A stretch of DNA of 47,220 nucleotides from CAZESH01 sp964514665 (GTDB taxonomy: Bacteria; Bacillota; Bacilli; Paenibacillales; KCTC-25726): contig CAZESH010000002.1 in assembly GCA_964514665.1 (NCBI GenBank), forward strand, positions 1 to 47,220, written 5' to 3'. Positions 32,431 through 41,840 of the stretch are shown one piece after another (the stretch's first letter is position 1; each line of letters begins with the position of its first letter). The translations under genes and the position numbers were made by a program. The notes under the pieces were generated by a model. That model ran no database searches. It was not told where the DNA came from and worked only from the letters and a program-made list of their open reading frames with translations.

Positions 32431-32503
32431 TAGGCGATCCGTTGGATAGGCCGCAAAAGCAAACGGAATCCGCATCAAGGCCGTTCACTTTCGCGGGCAA
32501 GGA

Positions 32504-34678
32504 TTAGTATTCAAGCTCGAGAGGAGAGCCGCTGACCTCAAAGGAACCCTTCAGAACGTCGGATTGGTTCAGCTTGATGCTTCTTTCGTCAGGCTGGCTT
32601 CCGCCGGCAAAAATTTCAAACCGTCCCGGCTCCAGTACGCGCTTGCCTTCGTAGTTGATCAGGGCCATCTGCTTTGCGCTCACGGTAAATGCAACTTGCT
32701 GTGCTTCTCCCGGCTGAAGCGTCACTTTGCGCACGCCGGTAAGCTGCCATTTGGGCAGCGGCACAGTCGCTTCAATATCCTTTAAATAAAGCTGCACGGT
32801 TTCCTCTGCAGCACGCTCTCCGAAGTTCTTCACCGTAACCGAGCAGGCAAGCGATTCACCCGCGTCCAGCTGTTCTTTGTCGATTCGCAAATCCTCATAT
32901 TGAAATTTGCTATAGCTTAATCCGAACCCGAACGGATATAAGGCCTCCTGCGTCATATAGCGATAAGTGCGGTTGGCCATCGCATAGTCGCGGAAATCGG
33001 GAAGCTCCTCGCTTGTGCGGTAGAACGTAACCGGCAATCTTCCGGAAGGGCTATATTCTCCGAACAGCAGGGAAGCGACCGCATGTCCGCCCTGAGCACC
33101 GGGATACCAAGCTTGCACGACGGCCGGAATGTGTTCGTCTGCCCACGAAACGGCCAAAGCGCTTCCCGCTAGCAGCACGAGAGCAACATTCTTGTTAACG
33201 CTGTATACTTTCTCCAGCAGCTCCTGCTGAAGACCCGGCAGGTTCAGGTCGATTTTGTCCCCGCTAGCGTCCGTGTTGGAGGCATCTCCCTGCTCACCCT
33301 CGATTGTCGCATCCAAACCGAGGCACATCACGACAACGTCCGCACGTTCTGCAGCGGATACGGCTTCCGCTATGCGGTCTCCTTCTTCTCCGAGACCTTC
33401 CGTTTTTTTATTAAATAGATGACAGCCCTGCGCATAATACACTCGGGTATCGTCACCAACGGCGCTGCGAATGCCCTCCAATACCGTTACATACTTGGAA
33501 GCCGTGCCGTAATAGTTGCCGATCAACGCTTCGCGGCTGTTCGCATTCGGCCCGATCACGGCAATCGAGCGAATTTGTTTTTTGTCGAGCGGCAGCATGT
33601 TGTTTTCGTTTTTCAACAGCACCAGCGATTTTTTGGCGACCTCCAAAGCGGCTTCGTTATGCGCTTTGCTGTCATTTACCTCATAAGGAATGCCGGCATA
33701 CGGCACCAACTCATCCCGATCAAACATGCCCAGCTTCATTCTTGTCATCATCAGTCTTACGACCGCTTTATCGATTTGCTCTTCAGTGACCAGTCCTTCA
33801 TGGAACGCATCGATCAAATGATTGAACACACAGCCGCAGTTCAGATCGCAGCCGTTCTTTACGGCCAAGGCGGCGGATTCCGCAGGTGTGCTCGTTACCT
33901 TATGATGCTCGTGGAAGTCCCGCAGCGCCCAACAATCGGAAACGACATGGCCTTTGAAGCTCCATTCCCGGCGGAGAATGTTCTCGAGCAGCGTCTCGCT
34001 GCCGCAGCAGGGCTCCCCGTTCGTGCGATTGTAAGCACCCATAACCGCTTCTGCTTGACCTTCCATGACGCAGTCGCGGAAAGCGGGCAAATAGGTTTCG
34101 CGCAAGTCCTTGGCGGAAACCACGGCATCAAACGAATGCCGTTCGCCCTCGGGCCCGCTGTGAACGGCAAAATGCTTGGCGCAGGCTGCGGCTTTCATGT
34201 ACTTGGAATCATTGCCCTGGATGCCTTTGATGAAAGCAACCCCGAGTCGGCCGGTCAAATAGGGGTCTTCTCCGTACGTTTCATGTCCGCGTCCCCATCT
34301 TGGATCCCTGAAAATGTTCACATTCGGGGACCAGAACGTAAGCCCTTTGTAGATGCCTCTGTCACCCTTGCGCGCAGATTCATGATATTTCGCCCGGCCC
34401 TCCGTGGAGATGATATCGGCGGTATGAAAAATCAAATCCTCGTCAAATGTAGCCGCAACACCGATCGCTTGCGGGAACACGGTTGCCACGCCGGCTCTCG
34501 CTACGCCATGCAGTGCTTCATTCCACCAGTTGTAAGCGGGGATGCCAAGCCTTTCCACAGCAGGAGCGCTGTGCAGCATTTGACTCATTTTCTCTTCCAG
34601 CGTCATTTTTGAAACCAAATCCTTTGCTCTTTGTTCAAAGGATAAATTTTCGTTCAGGTCGTTTTCTTGTTTGGACAA
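32504..34678 (-). CDS. GH3 family beta-glycosidase (xylosidase/glucosidase type)
   Basis: 724-residue intracellular exo-glycosidase. The N-terminal (beta/alpha)8 domain has NVNIFRDPRWGRGHETYGEDP, KHFAVHSGPEGERH and the nucleophile Asp248 in VVSDCWALRDFHEHH; the alpha/beta sandwich domain follows with SLVLLKNENNMLPL and the fibronectin type III-like domain ends it (VKNFGERAAEETVQLYL). The SDCWA motif and spacing are those of beta-xylosidase/arabinosidase members, so a plant polysaccharide substrate is likely. No signal peptide. TTG 34678 has AGGAG upstream; 34720 would leave no ribosome binding site. Single gene, divergent from glcD. Confidence 0.9.
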   Translation of the reverse strand: MSKQENDLNENLSFEQRAKDLVSKMTLEEKMSQMLHSAPAVERLGIPAYNWWNEALHGVARAGVATVFPQAIGVAATFDEDLIFHTADIISTEGRAKYHESARKGDRGIYKGLTFWSPNVNIFRDPRWGRGHETYGEDPYLTGRLGVAFIKGIQGNDSKYMKAAACAKHFAVHSGPEGERHSFDAVVSAKDLRETYLPAFRDCVMEGQAEAVMGAYNRTNGEPCCGSETLLENILRREWSFKGHVVSDCWALRDFHEHHKVTSTPAESAALAVKNGCDLNCGCVFNHLIDAFHEGLVTEEQIDKAVVRLMMTRMKLGMFDRDELVPYAGIPYEVNDSKAHNEAALEVAKKSLVLLKNENNMLPLDKKQIRSIAVIGPNANSREALIGNYYGTASKYVTVLEGIRSAVGDDTRVYYAQGCHLFNKKTEGLGEEGDRIAEAVSAAERADVVVMCLGLDATIEGEQGDASNTDASGDKIDLNLPGLQQELLEKVYSVNKNVALVLLAGSALAVSWADEHIPAVVQAWYPGAQGGHAVASLLFGEYSPSGRLPVTFYRTSEELPDFRDYAMANRTYRYMTQEALYPFGFGLSYSKFQYEDLRIDKEQLDAGESLACSVTVKNFGERAAEETVQLYLKDIEATVPLPKWQLTGVRKVTLQPGEAQQVAFTVSAKQMALINYEGKRVLEPGRFEIFAGGSQPDERSIKLNQSDVLKGSFEVSGSPLELEY

Positions 34679-34854
34679 AACAAATCTCCTCCCGGGGGTG
34701 GTGCGTAGTTTATTAACCAATTATAATTTTAACTCAAGCGGCAAAAATATTCTCTTGATTTTATTTCATATAATTTGAATGATTTTCATTTATAATGATC
34801 CTATCAGGCACATGTTCTTGAAGATTGAATGATAGGCATGGAGAGGAGGAGCGC

Positions 34855-36258
34855 ATGGAGCCATTCATTTTGAAAGAAATTGCTGAAATCGTATCTCCCG
34901 ATAGAATGCTGCTTGATTTGGCGGAACGCTATTCGTACAGCTTTGACGCTTCATTTGGCGAATATTTGCCTGAGCTTGTCGTTCAGCCGTTAAATGTTGA
35001 TGAAATCAGCCGCCTTGTCAAGCTCGCCAATCGCCGCAGCATTCCTCTTTATCCGCGGGGTTCGGCCACCTCGCTTAGCGGGGGACCGCTTCCCGTTGAA
35101 GGAGGGATGGTGTTGGACATGACACGAATGTCGGGTAAATTGCAGATCGACCGTGAAAATTTGCTGGCGATTGTTTCCCCGGGGGTGATCACGGCTGATA
35201 TCCACAAGCAGGCGGAAGCGGCAGGATTGTTCTATCCTCCCGATCCCAGCAGCTCGCATGTGTCCACGATCGGCGGCAACATATCGGAAAATTCGAGCGG
35301 ACCGAAAGGGCTTAAATACGGCACGACCAAAGAATATGTGATCGGGCTCGAGGTAGTCACACCGCAGGGAGAGATCATCCGCACCGGCGGAAAAACGGTA
35401 AAAAACGTAACCGGCTATGATTTGACGCGTTTGATCGTAGGCTCGGAAGGAACACTCGGCATTGTCACGGAAATCATCCTCCGCCTGATTCCCGCTCCGA
35501 GATCGAGAAAAACGCTGCTGGCTTCTTTTGACGAGCTTCAGGCATCGGGTCATGCGATTACCAAAATTCTTGCTTCCGGCATTCTACCGGCCGCGATGGA
35601 GCTGATGGATAACGCCTGCATTAGGGCGGTGGAAAGTTATAGCCCTTGCGGTCTTCCCGTCGACAGCGAGGCGATTATCATCGTTGAGGTGGACGGACAT
35701 CCAGCTGCCGCAGAGGAGGAAATCGCCTCATGCGCCCAAATTTGCCGGGAGCATGGGGCCAAGCTCATCCGCACGGCGGCTGACGAGAGCGAGCGCGCCG
35801 ACATTTGGCGGGCCAGAAAAATGGTATCGCCGGCCATTACCAAGCTGGGACCGACGAAAATATCCGAGGACGCCACGGTCCCCCGCAGCAAGATTCCCGA
35901 AATGATGGAGAAACTGGGGCAAATTCGCGATAAATACAAGCTTCAGCTTGTCGTATTCGGTCATGCGGGAGCCGGCAACCTGCATCCGAATATCATCACG
36001 GATAAGCGCAACTTTGAAGAAATGAAGCGGGTCGAGCAAGCCGTCGGGGAAATTTTCCAAGCGGCCGTGGCATTGGGCGGGACGCTGTCGGGTGAACACG
36101 GAATCGGTTTGATGAAGGCGCCTTATATGGAGATGGAGCTTGGCGAGCAGGGGCTGGCCATGATGAAAAGCATCAAACAGGCGTGGGACCCGAACAACAT
36201 CATGAATCCCGGCAAGATTTTCCCGCTGCCGGGTCAGACTCGGGTGAAGCTGGTATGA
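34855..36258 (+). CDS. glcD: Glycolate oxidase subunit GlcD (FAD-binding)
   Basis: 467-residue FAD-dependent 2-hydroxy-acid dehydrogenase. PRGSATSLSGG and SSHVSTIGGNISENSSGPKGLKYG form the PCMH-type FAD domain; the C-terminal FAD-oxidase domain ends TLSGEHGIGLMKAPYM and DPNNIMNPGKIFP. It oxidises glycolate (or D-lactate) to glyoxylate (pyruvate), passing electrons to the Fe-S subunit. ATG 34855 has GAGAGGAGG upstream. Its stop overlaps the glcF start (ATGA). GlcE is missing, as is common in Firmicutes, so D-lactate dehydrogenase activity is an alternative. Confidence 0.9.
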   Translation: MEPFILKEIAEIVSPDRMLLDLAERYSYSFDASFGEYLPELVVQPLNVDEISRLVKLANRRSIPLYPRGSATSLSGGPLPVEGGMVLDMTRMSGKLQIDRENLLAIVSPGVITADIHKQAEAAGLFYPPDPSSSHVSTIGGNISENSSGPKGLKYGTTKEYVIGLEVVTPQGEIIRTGGKTVKNVTGYDLTRLIVGSEGTLGIVTEIILRLIPAPRSRKTLLASFDELQASGHAITKILASGILPAAMELMDNACIRAVESYSPCGLPVDSEAIIIVEVDGHPAAAEEEIASCAQICREHGAKLIRTAADESERADIWRARKMVSPAITKLGPTKISEDATVPRSKIPEMMEKLGQIRDKYKLQLVVFGHAGAGNLHPNIITDKRNFEEMKRVEQAVGEIFQAAVALGGTLSGEHGIGLMKAPYMEMELGEQGLAMMKSIKQAWDPNNIMNPGKIFPLPGQTRVKLV

Positions 36259-37580
36259 ATGAGAGCATGAATCGGATCAAGCTGATTTATGACGAGGTCA
36301 ACAAATGCGTGCAGTGCGGGTATTGTCTTCCAGTGTGCCCGACCTATCAATCGATGGGCAGGGAATCCGCATCGCCTCGGGGCAGAATCAATCTGGTCAA
36401 GCTGGCTGCAGAAGGAAAGATCGATACGCTTGCGGATTTGGCCGGTCCGCTTGAGCTGTGTTTGGGCTGCCGGGCTTGTGAGGTCGCTTGTCCGGTCGGC
36501 GTCGAGTACGGGCGAATTCTGGAGCAGGGCAAAACGGCGATAGCGGAAGCCGAAAGCGGCGGAGGAAGCGTGCCCGCACGGTCCATGAGGGGACAAAAGC
36601 TCTCGCGCTTGTTGTTGAAACGCCTTTTCCCGTATCCTGGAAGGCTGCGTTTGGCCGGCAATTTGCTCTACGCCTATCAAAAAACCGGCATGAACAAGTT
36701 GATTCGCGCCTCGCGTATGCTGCCGCGCGTTTCCCGGCCCGCAGCGGCCTTTGAAAAGGTGATGCCTGCGATGGAATCGCCGCACAAACGGATAACGCCC
36801 GGAAGCATTATTTCCGCCAAGGGCGAGAAAAAAGCGAGTGTCGCTTTTTTTTCAGGCTGCATCATGGATGCCGTGATGAGCCGGACGAATCGTTTGACTG
36901 TCGAGCTGCTCGCAATCGCTGGATGCGAGGTAGCGATTCCCCAGGCGCAGGTGTGCTGCGGCGCGCTGCATGCGCATCAAGGCATGAGGGAACAGGCAAA
37001 GGAATTGGCCAAAGCCAATATTGCCGCATTTGAACGTACGCATGCCGACTACTACGTCAACAATGCGGGAGGGTGCGGGGCGATGCTGAAGGAATACGGG
37101 GAATTGCTGAAGGACGATCGCGAATGGAGCGAACGGGCGGCGCAATTTGCCGAGCGAACCCGTGATGTGACGGAAATTCTTTATGAATTTGGTCCGCTTC
37201 CCTTTGCAAAGCCGTGGCACGGAACGATTACCTATCAGGATTCCTGTCATTTGCGAAACGTGCAGGGCGTTATCGATCCGCCAAGGGCGCTCTTGAGATC
37301 GATACCCGGTGCCGTGTTCGTTGAATTATCCGAAGCGGATCAATGCTGTGCATCGGGCGGCATTTACAATTTACAGCATTTTCATGAATCCATGGCTATT
37401 CTGGATGTCAAGATGGAGCATGTCAAGAATACTTCTGCGGATATATTGGTTACGACCAATCCCGGCTGTTTGCTGCAGATGAGGCTGGGAATCGAACGTT
37501 CCCGGGATCAGGCGGCAGCAGTGAAGATGGAGGCGCGGCATATCATTGACGTGCTTGCCGAAGCTTGCGGCATAAGCTGA
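36255..37580 (+). CDS. glcF: Glycolate oxidase iron-sulfur subunit GlcF
   Basis: 441-residue electron-transfer subunit. Two 4Fe-4S sites of the CxxCxxCxxxCP type are at Cys18, 21, 24, 28 and Cys69, 72, 75, 79; then two CCG-type domains (QVCCGALHAHQG and DQCCASGGIYN) bind heterodisulfide-type clusters. It overlaps glcD by an ATGA, so translation is coupled. It would pass electrons from GlcD toward the respiratory chain. Length is normal for the family. Confidence 0.92.
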   Translation: MNESMNRIKLIYDEVNKCVQCGYCLPVCPTYQSMGRESASPRGRINLVKLAAEGKIDTLADLAGPLELCLGCRACEVACPVGVEYGRILEQGKTAIAEAESGGGSVPARSMRGQKLSRLLLKRLFPYPGRLRLAGNLLYAYQKTGMNKLIRASRMLPRVSRPAAAFEKVMPAMESPHKRITPGSIISAKGEKKASVAFFSGCIMDAVMSRTNRLTVELLAIAGCEVAIPQAQVCCGALHAHQGMREQAKELAKANIAAFERTHADYYVNNAGGCGAMLKEYGELLKDDREWSERAAQFAERTRDVTEILYEFGPLPFAKPWHGTITYQDSCHLRNVQGVIDPPRALLRSIPGAVFVELSEADQCCASGGIYNLQHFHESMAILDVKMEHVKNTSADILVTTNPGCLLQMRLGIERSRDQAAAVKMEARHIIDVLAEACGIS

Positions 37581-37640
37581 AGCGATTATTTACAAAGTTT
37601 GCTATGATAAAGTAAACGTACTAAACACGGGAGGAAACAT

Positions 37641-38780
37641 ATGCGGATCATAACTGCACCGGATTCATTCAAGGGATCGCTTTCCGCCAAGGATTTGTGC
37701 CTGGCTATGGAGGAAGGCATTTTAAAAGCCGACCCGAATGCGGAAGTTGTTCATTTGCCGATGGCGGACGGAGGAGAAGGAACGATCGAAAGCATGGTGT
37801 TTGCCACACATGGGGAAATATTCACGGCGGAGGTGCAAGATCCTCTTGGCAGAACCATTCAAGCGCGATATGGATGCTTGGGAGACGGCCGTACGGCGGT
37901 AATCGAAATGGCGCAAGCTTCCGGCCTTCCGCTGCTGAAGGAAGAGGAGAGAAATCCCTTGATCGCCTCAAGCTTCGGCACCGGACAATTGATCCGCAAC
38001 TGTCTGGACAGAGGCTATTCCCGCATTCTGATCGGTCTTGGCGGAAGCGCCACGAATGATGGCGGCATGGGGATGATGAGAGCGCTGGGGATGGAGTTTC
38101 TCGATGCCGAGGGTCGTTCGCTTCCCGAGGGGGGAGCGGGATTGCTTGCGCTTTCCCGCATCGATGCATCGCGGCTTGATTCGAGAATCGCGAATACTTC
38201 GTTTATTGCAGCCAGCGATGTAACCAATCCGCTGTGCGGCGAGAACGGCGCTTCCCACATTTTTGGACCGCAGAAAGGGGCCGACAGGGAGGCGGTGCTT
38301 CGCCTCGACGCCGCATTAAAGCATTACGCCGAAATCATCAAGCGGCAGTTTGCTGTTGATATCATCGAACAGCCGGGGGCAGGTGCGGCAGGCGGAATGG
38401 GTGCAGGTGCAATGGCCTTTCTCGGAGCGGAGATGCGTTCCGGCATCGAGATCGTGATGGAATTTTGCCATTTTTCAGAGCAAATTGAACGTGCCGATCT
38501 GGTGATGACGGGGGAAGGAAAGCTGGATTCGCAAACGCTGTCGGGTAAAGTGATAGCCGGCATATGCAAGCTGGCCAAGCAGAATCGTGTACCGGCCGTC
38601 GCTTTGTGCGGCTCGATGTCGCTGCAAGCGAAGGATATGGACCTGCTCGGTTTGGACGCGGGCTTCTCGATTGTCAACGGTCCCTGCAGTCTGGAGCAAG
38701 CGATCGCCGATGCGTACAGACTGACGGCGGACAAAGCGGAACAAATCATTCGCCTGCTCGGTATTTCCAAGCAGCCATAA
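37641..38780 (+). CDS. glxK: Glycerate kinase (GlxK/GarK type I)
   Basis: 379-residue kinase that converts D-glycerate to phosphoglycerate. It begins MRIITAPDSFKGSLSA, the family signature, followed by LPMADGGEGTIES and a glycine-rich IGLGGSATNDGGMGMMRALG segment; the C-terminal half has PGAGAAGGMGAGAMAFLG. ATG 37641 has GGGAGGAA upstream. It follows glcF by 60 bases and so sits at the end of a glycolate-to-phosphoglycerate route. The intermediate glyoxylate carboligase and reductase are not in the window. Confidence 0.93.
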   Translation: MRIITAPDSFKGSLSAKDLCLAMEEGILKADPNAEVVHLPMADGGEGTIESMVFATHGEIFTAEVQDPLGRTIQARYGCLGDGRTAVIEMAQASGLPLLKEEERNPLIASSFGTGQLIRNCLDRGYSRILIGLGGSATNDGGMGMMRALGMEFLDAEGRSLPEGGAGLLALSRIDASRLDSRIANTSFIAASDVTNPLCGENGASHIFGPQKGADREAVLRLDAALKHYAEIIKRQFAVDIIEQPGAGAAGGMGAGAMAFLGAEMRSGIEIVMEFCHFSEQIERADLVMTGEGKLDSQTLSGKVIAGICKLAKQNRVPAVALCGSMSLQAKDMDLLGLDAGFSIVNGPCSLEQAIADAYRLTADKAEQIIRLLGISKQP

Positions 38781-38925
38781 TCCGTTTGGCCAAGCGGCAG
38801 CGCAGGTTGTTGACGGCTTTCCCATGCTGCGGAAAAAATCTTTAAACCGAGAAGGACGATTTGTCTTGAGAAGCGAATAGGTATTATTTACGGAATGAAT
38901 CACCCTAAAACTGGGAGGAATGGAA

Positions 38926-40020
38926 ATGAAGCAGCCTCATCTCGTTATGGCAACAGCCAATACTTATGTGCATCAACCGGGCATTTTGCAGCAAGCCGGA
39001 GAATGGATCGGCAAATACGGCAAACGCGCCTTCATCGTAACCGGCCGCAAATCATGGGCGGCGGTTGAGGATATTTTGCAGCCGTCTCTCAAAACAAGCG
39101 GCATCGATTTCCATATGGAAACCTACCGTGGGGAATGCTCTTATGAGGAAGTAGAGCGATTGTCCGCACTGCTCGATCCCAGGGACGATCTGATCATCGG
39201 CGTGGGCGGCGGCAAGGTGCTGGATACGGCCAAGGCGCTCAGCAATCATGCCGGCATCGACTTGATCACGATTCCGACCATTGCCGCCACTTGCGCGGCT
39301 GTAACGAATCTCTCCGTCATGTATACGGAGGAAGGCGTCTATAGCGGATTTCCGATCTTTTATAAAAATCCTGTACTCACATTGGTAGACACGCAAGTGA
39401 TGGCGCAAGCGCCGGTTCGTTATCTGGTATCCGGCATCGGCGATACGATCGCCAAATGGTATGAATCTTCGGCTTGTTCGAGCGGCAAGGAGTTGAACGC
39501 GCCTACACTGGCTGGCTTGCAGATGGCCAGGCTGCTGTATGATATTTTGCTGGAGCACAGTGAAAGCGCTGTCGACGAAGCGAACCGTCAAGTACCAGAC
39601 AAAGCGCTGCAGCAGGTTGTAGACGCGGTCATTTTGCTGAGCGGAACGGTTGGCGGATTTGGGGAAGAAAATTGCAGGTCGGCGGCGGCGCATGCCATCC
39701 ATAACGGTTTGACGATTTTACCGCAGTCCCACTCCATACTGCATGGCGTCAAAGTCGCTTACGGGATTATCGTTCAGCTTGCGCTGGAGAACCGACCCGA
39801 GCAAGAAATTGCCGATTTGCTGAGGTTTTACAGAAAAATCGGATTGCCTGCCACGCTGAAGGAGCTTGGCATCGATCAGCAGCTGAGCGACGAACAGCTT
39901 GACCGGGTGGCGGGAATCGCCATGCTTCCGGAAAGTACAATGGCGATGATGCCGATTGCGGTCACAAAGGAAAAGACGGTTGAAGCGATGAAATACGTGG
40001 AGAGAACGTTTAAGCCGTAA
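38926..40020 (+). CDS. Iron-type alcohol dehydrogenase family (GldA/YbdH-like)
   Basis: 364-residue NAD(H)-dependent metal dehydrogenase. GVGGGKVLDTAKAL is the cofactor segment, GIGDTIAKWYE and AHAIHNGL plus SHSILHGVKVAYG supply the Asp and His metal ligands. It resembles both glycerol dehydrogenase and YbdH (hydroxycarboxylate dehydrogenase); the second fits the glcDF-glxK context as a 2-hydroxy-acid or hydroxypyruvate reductase, but this is inference. I chose ATG 38926 (GGAGG 7 bases away), not ATG 38920, which touches the ribosome binding site. A 145-base gap separates it from glxK. Confidence 0.88.
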   Translation: MKQPHLVMATANTYVHQPGILQQAGEWIGKYGKRAFIVTGRKSWAAVEDILQPSLKTSGIDFHMETYRGECSYEEVERLSALLDPRDDLIIGVGGGKVLDTAKALSNHAGIDLITIPTIAATCAAVTNLSVMYTEEGVYSGFPIFYKNPVLTLVDTQVMAQAPVRYLVSGIGDTIAKWYESSACSSGKELNAPTLAGLQMARLLYDILLEHSESAVDEANRQVPDKALQQVVDAVILLSGTVGGFGEENCRSAAAHAIHNGLTILPQSHSILHGVKVAYGIIVQLALENRPEQEIADLLRFYRKIGLPATLKELGIDQQLSDEQLDRVAGIAMLPESTMAMMPIAVTKEKTVEAMKYVERTFKP

Positions 40021-40100
40021 GATTAACATATTGCTTAAAATTGAGACGACGCTTTCTTCTTAGGAGGATAGCGTTTATTCTCTATTTTGGAGGAAGATGA

Positions 40101-41840
40101 ATGAAATCTGCTGTGAAATTGCTGAAACCTTATCGCCTGTCGATCGCCGCAGCTTTGGGCTTGACGCTGATTGAATTGACGGTGGAGCTGAGTCAGCCGC
40201 TGTTGATGGCCAGGATCATTGATGACGGCATCATGAAAAAGTCGATTCACATTGTGTTGATCTGGGGAGGCGTGATGGCGGCCATTTCCTTGGCCGCTTT
40301 TCTCAGCGGCATGATCAATTCCTTTTTCTCCGCTCATGTCAGCCAAGGCTATGGATTCGATTTGAGAAGACGCCTGTTCGAAAAAATACAACGGTTTTCT
40401 GTTTCCGATTTCGATTTTTTTCAAACCTCCTCGTTGATTACAAGATTGACCAATGATGTGACACAGCTGCAGAATTCGATCTTTATGGGGCTGCGCATTA
40501 TGCTGCGCGCTCCCCTCTTGGTGATCACGGGCATGATCATGGCGCTGTTCGTCAATTTTAAGCTGGCGATGATGCTCGTGTTGGGCGTGCCCTTTTTATT
40601 GGTATTTTTATATTGGCTCATGAATCGGGGATTCAGGATGTTTCACTCTGCGCAAAATCGGCTTGATGCGGTGAATGGCGTGATGCGGGAAAATCTCCTG
40701 GCGATCCGGCTGATCCGCGTCTTTTTAAGGCAAAAGTATGAGGTGGGGCGATTTGCTCAGGCGAACGAAGCGCTGCGGGACAGAACGATAGCCGCATTAA
40801 AGCTGATGGAAACGGCCATGCCTGTTTTGCTGATGGTGATGAATACGTGCATTTTGTTCATACTGTGGTACGGCAGGGCCGGAGTGATTTCAGGAGAAGC
40901 CAAGGTCGGCGAGGTGGTGGCGATTATCAATTATGCGACCCGGATCATCGGCGCGTTCTCCACTTTTTCCTTCATCATCATGGCCTTTTCCCGGGCGAAA
41001 GCTTCGGCATCCCGCATTTCCGAGGTGCTGGATATGGAAGCGCCGGCGTCCCGGCATCAGGAAACCCAGGCAGTCAATAAACCGAACCATGGAAGGCTCA
41101 CCTTTGAACACGTTGGATTTTGTTATCCCGGCAGCGATACTCCGGTGCTGGGTGACATCAGCTTTACCGTGCAGCCGGGTCAAACCGTAGCCGTCTTGGG
41201 GGCAACAGGATCGGGAAAAACCACGATGCTGCAGCTGATCCCCAGGCTGTTTGAAGCAAGCAGCGGCCGCATCCTCTTGGATGATGAAGATATCCGCCTG
41301 CTGCAGCCTGACAGCTTGCGCAATCAGATCGGTTATGTGCCTCAGGAAGTCGTGCTGTTCTCGGGTATGGTGAAGGATAACATCAAGTGGGGCAAAGCGG
41401 ATGCATCCATGAAAGAAATCATCCAAGCGGCCAAGGATGCGCAAATTCATCAAACCATCATGGCTTTGCCGAAGCAATACGATACGCTGCTCGGTCAGCG
41501 CGGAGTAAATTTGTCGGGTGGTCAAAAGCAGCGTTTGTCGATAGCAAGATCGCTTATCCGCAAGCCCGGGGTGCTTTTGCTGGATGACTGCACCAGTGCA
41601 TTGGACCTAAGAACAGAAGCGGATTTGATGGAAGCTTTGCGGGCCTATGCCTGTACGACATTGATCATTACGCAAAAAATCTCGACGGCGGAAAAATCCG
41701 ATTCTGTGATTTTATTGGAAGCGGGAGCATTGCTGGCAGCAGGCACCCATGAAGACTTGATGAACCGCTGCGAGCTTTACCGCAAAATTTATCAATCCCA
41801 GTATGGGAGTAAGGGGGTGAATGTATGCTCCAGGAGCTGA
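40101..41840 (+). CDS. ABC exporter subunit with degenerate ATP site (YfiB-like)
   Basis: 579-residue half-transporter: six N-terminal helices (to ~residue 310) and an ATPase domain. Walker A GATGSGKTT and signature LSGGQKQRL are normal. But Walker B ends LLLDDCTSALD with Asp496 where the catalytic Glu belongs, and the H-loop His is Gln525 (ITQKIST). Both changes are typical of the degenerate subunit of heterodimeric exporters such as B. subtilis YfiB (573 residues). It pairs with the next gene. It overlaps that gene's start by 16 bases. The exported substrate is unknown. Confidence 0.92.
   Translation: MKSAVKLLKPYRLSIAAALGLTLIELTVELSQPLLMARIIDDGIMKKSIHIVLIWGGVMAAISLAAFLSGMINSFFSAHVSQGYGFDLRRRLFEKIQRFSVSDFDFFQTSSLITRLTNDVTQLQNSIFMGLRIMLRAPLLVITGMIMALFVNFKLAMMLVLGVPFLLVFLYWLMNRGFRMFHSAQNRLDAVNGVMRENLLAIRLIRVFLRQKYEVGRFAQANEALRDRTIAALKLMETAMPVLLMVMNTCILFILWYGRAGVISGEAKVGEVVAIINYATRIIGAFSTFSFIIMAFSRAKASASRISEVLDMEAPASRHQETQAVNKPNHGRLTFEHVGFCYPGSDTPVLGDISFTVQPGQTVAVLGATGSGKTTMLQLIPRLFEASSGRILLDDEDIRLLQPDSLRNQIGYVPQEVVLFSGMVKDNIKWGKADASMKEIIQAAKDAQIHQTIMALPKQYDTLLGQRGVNLSGGQKQRLSIARSLIRKPGVLLLDDCTSALDLRTEADLMEALRAYACTTLIITQKISTAEKSDSVILLEAGALLAAGTHEDLMNRCELYRKIYQSQYGSKGVNVCSRS

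Noticed and set aside
33419..34612. 397-codon plus frame inside the GH3 gene
   Set aside because: Antisense to GH3 with all its motifs; a shadow frame.
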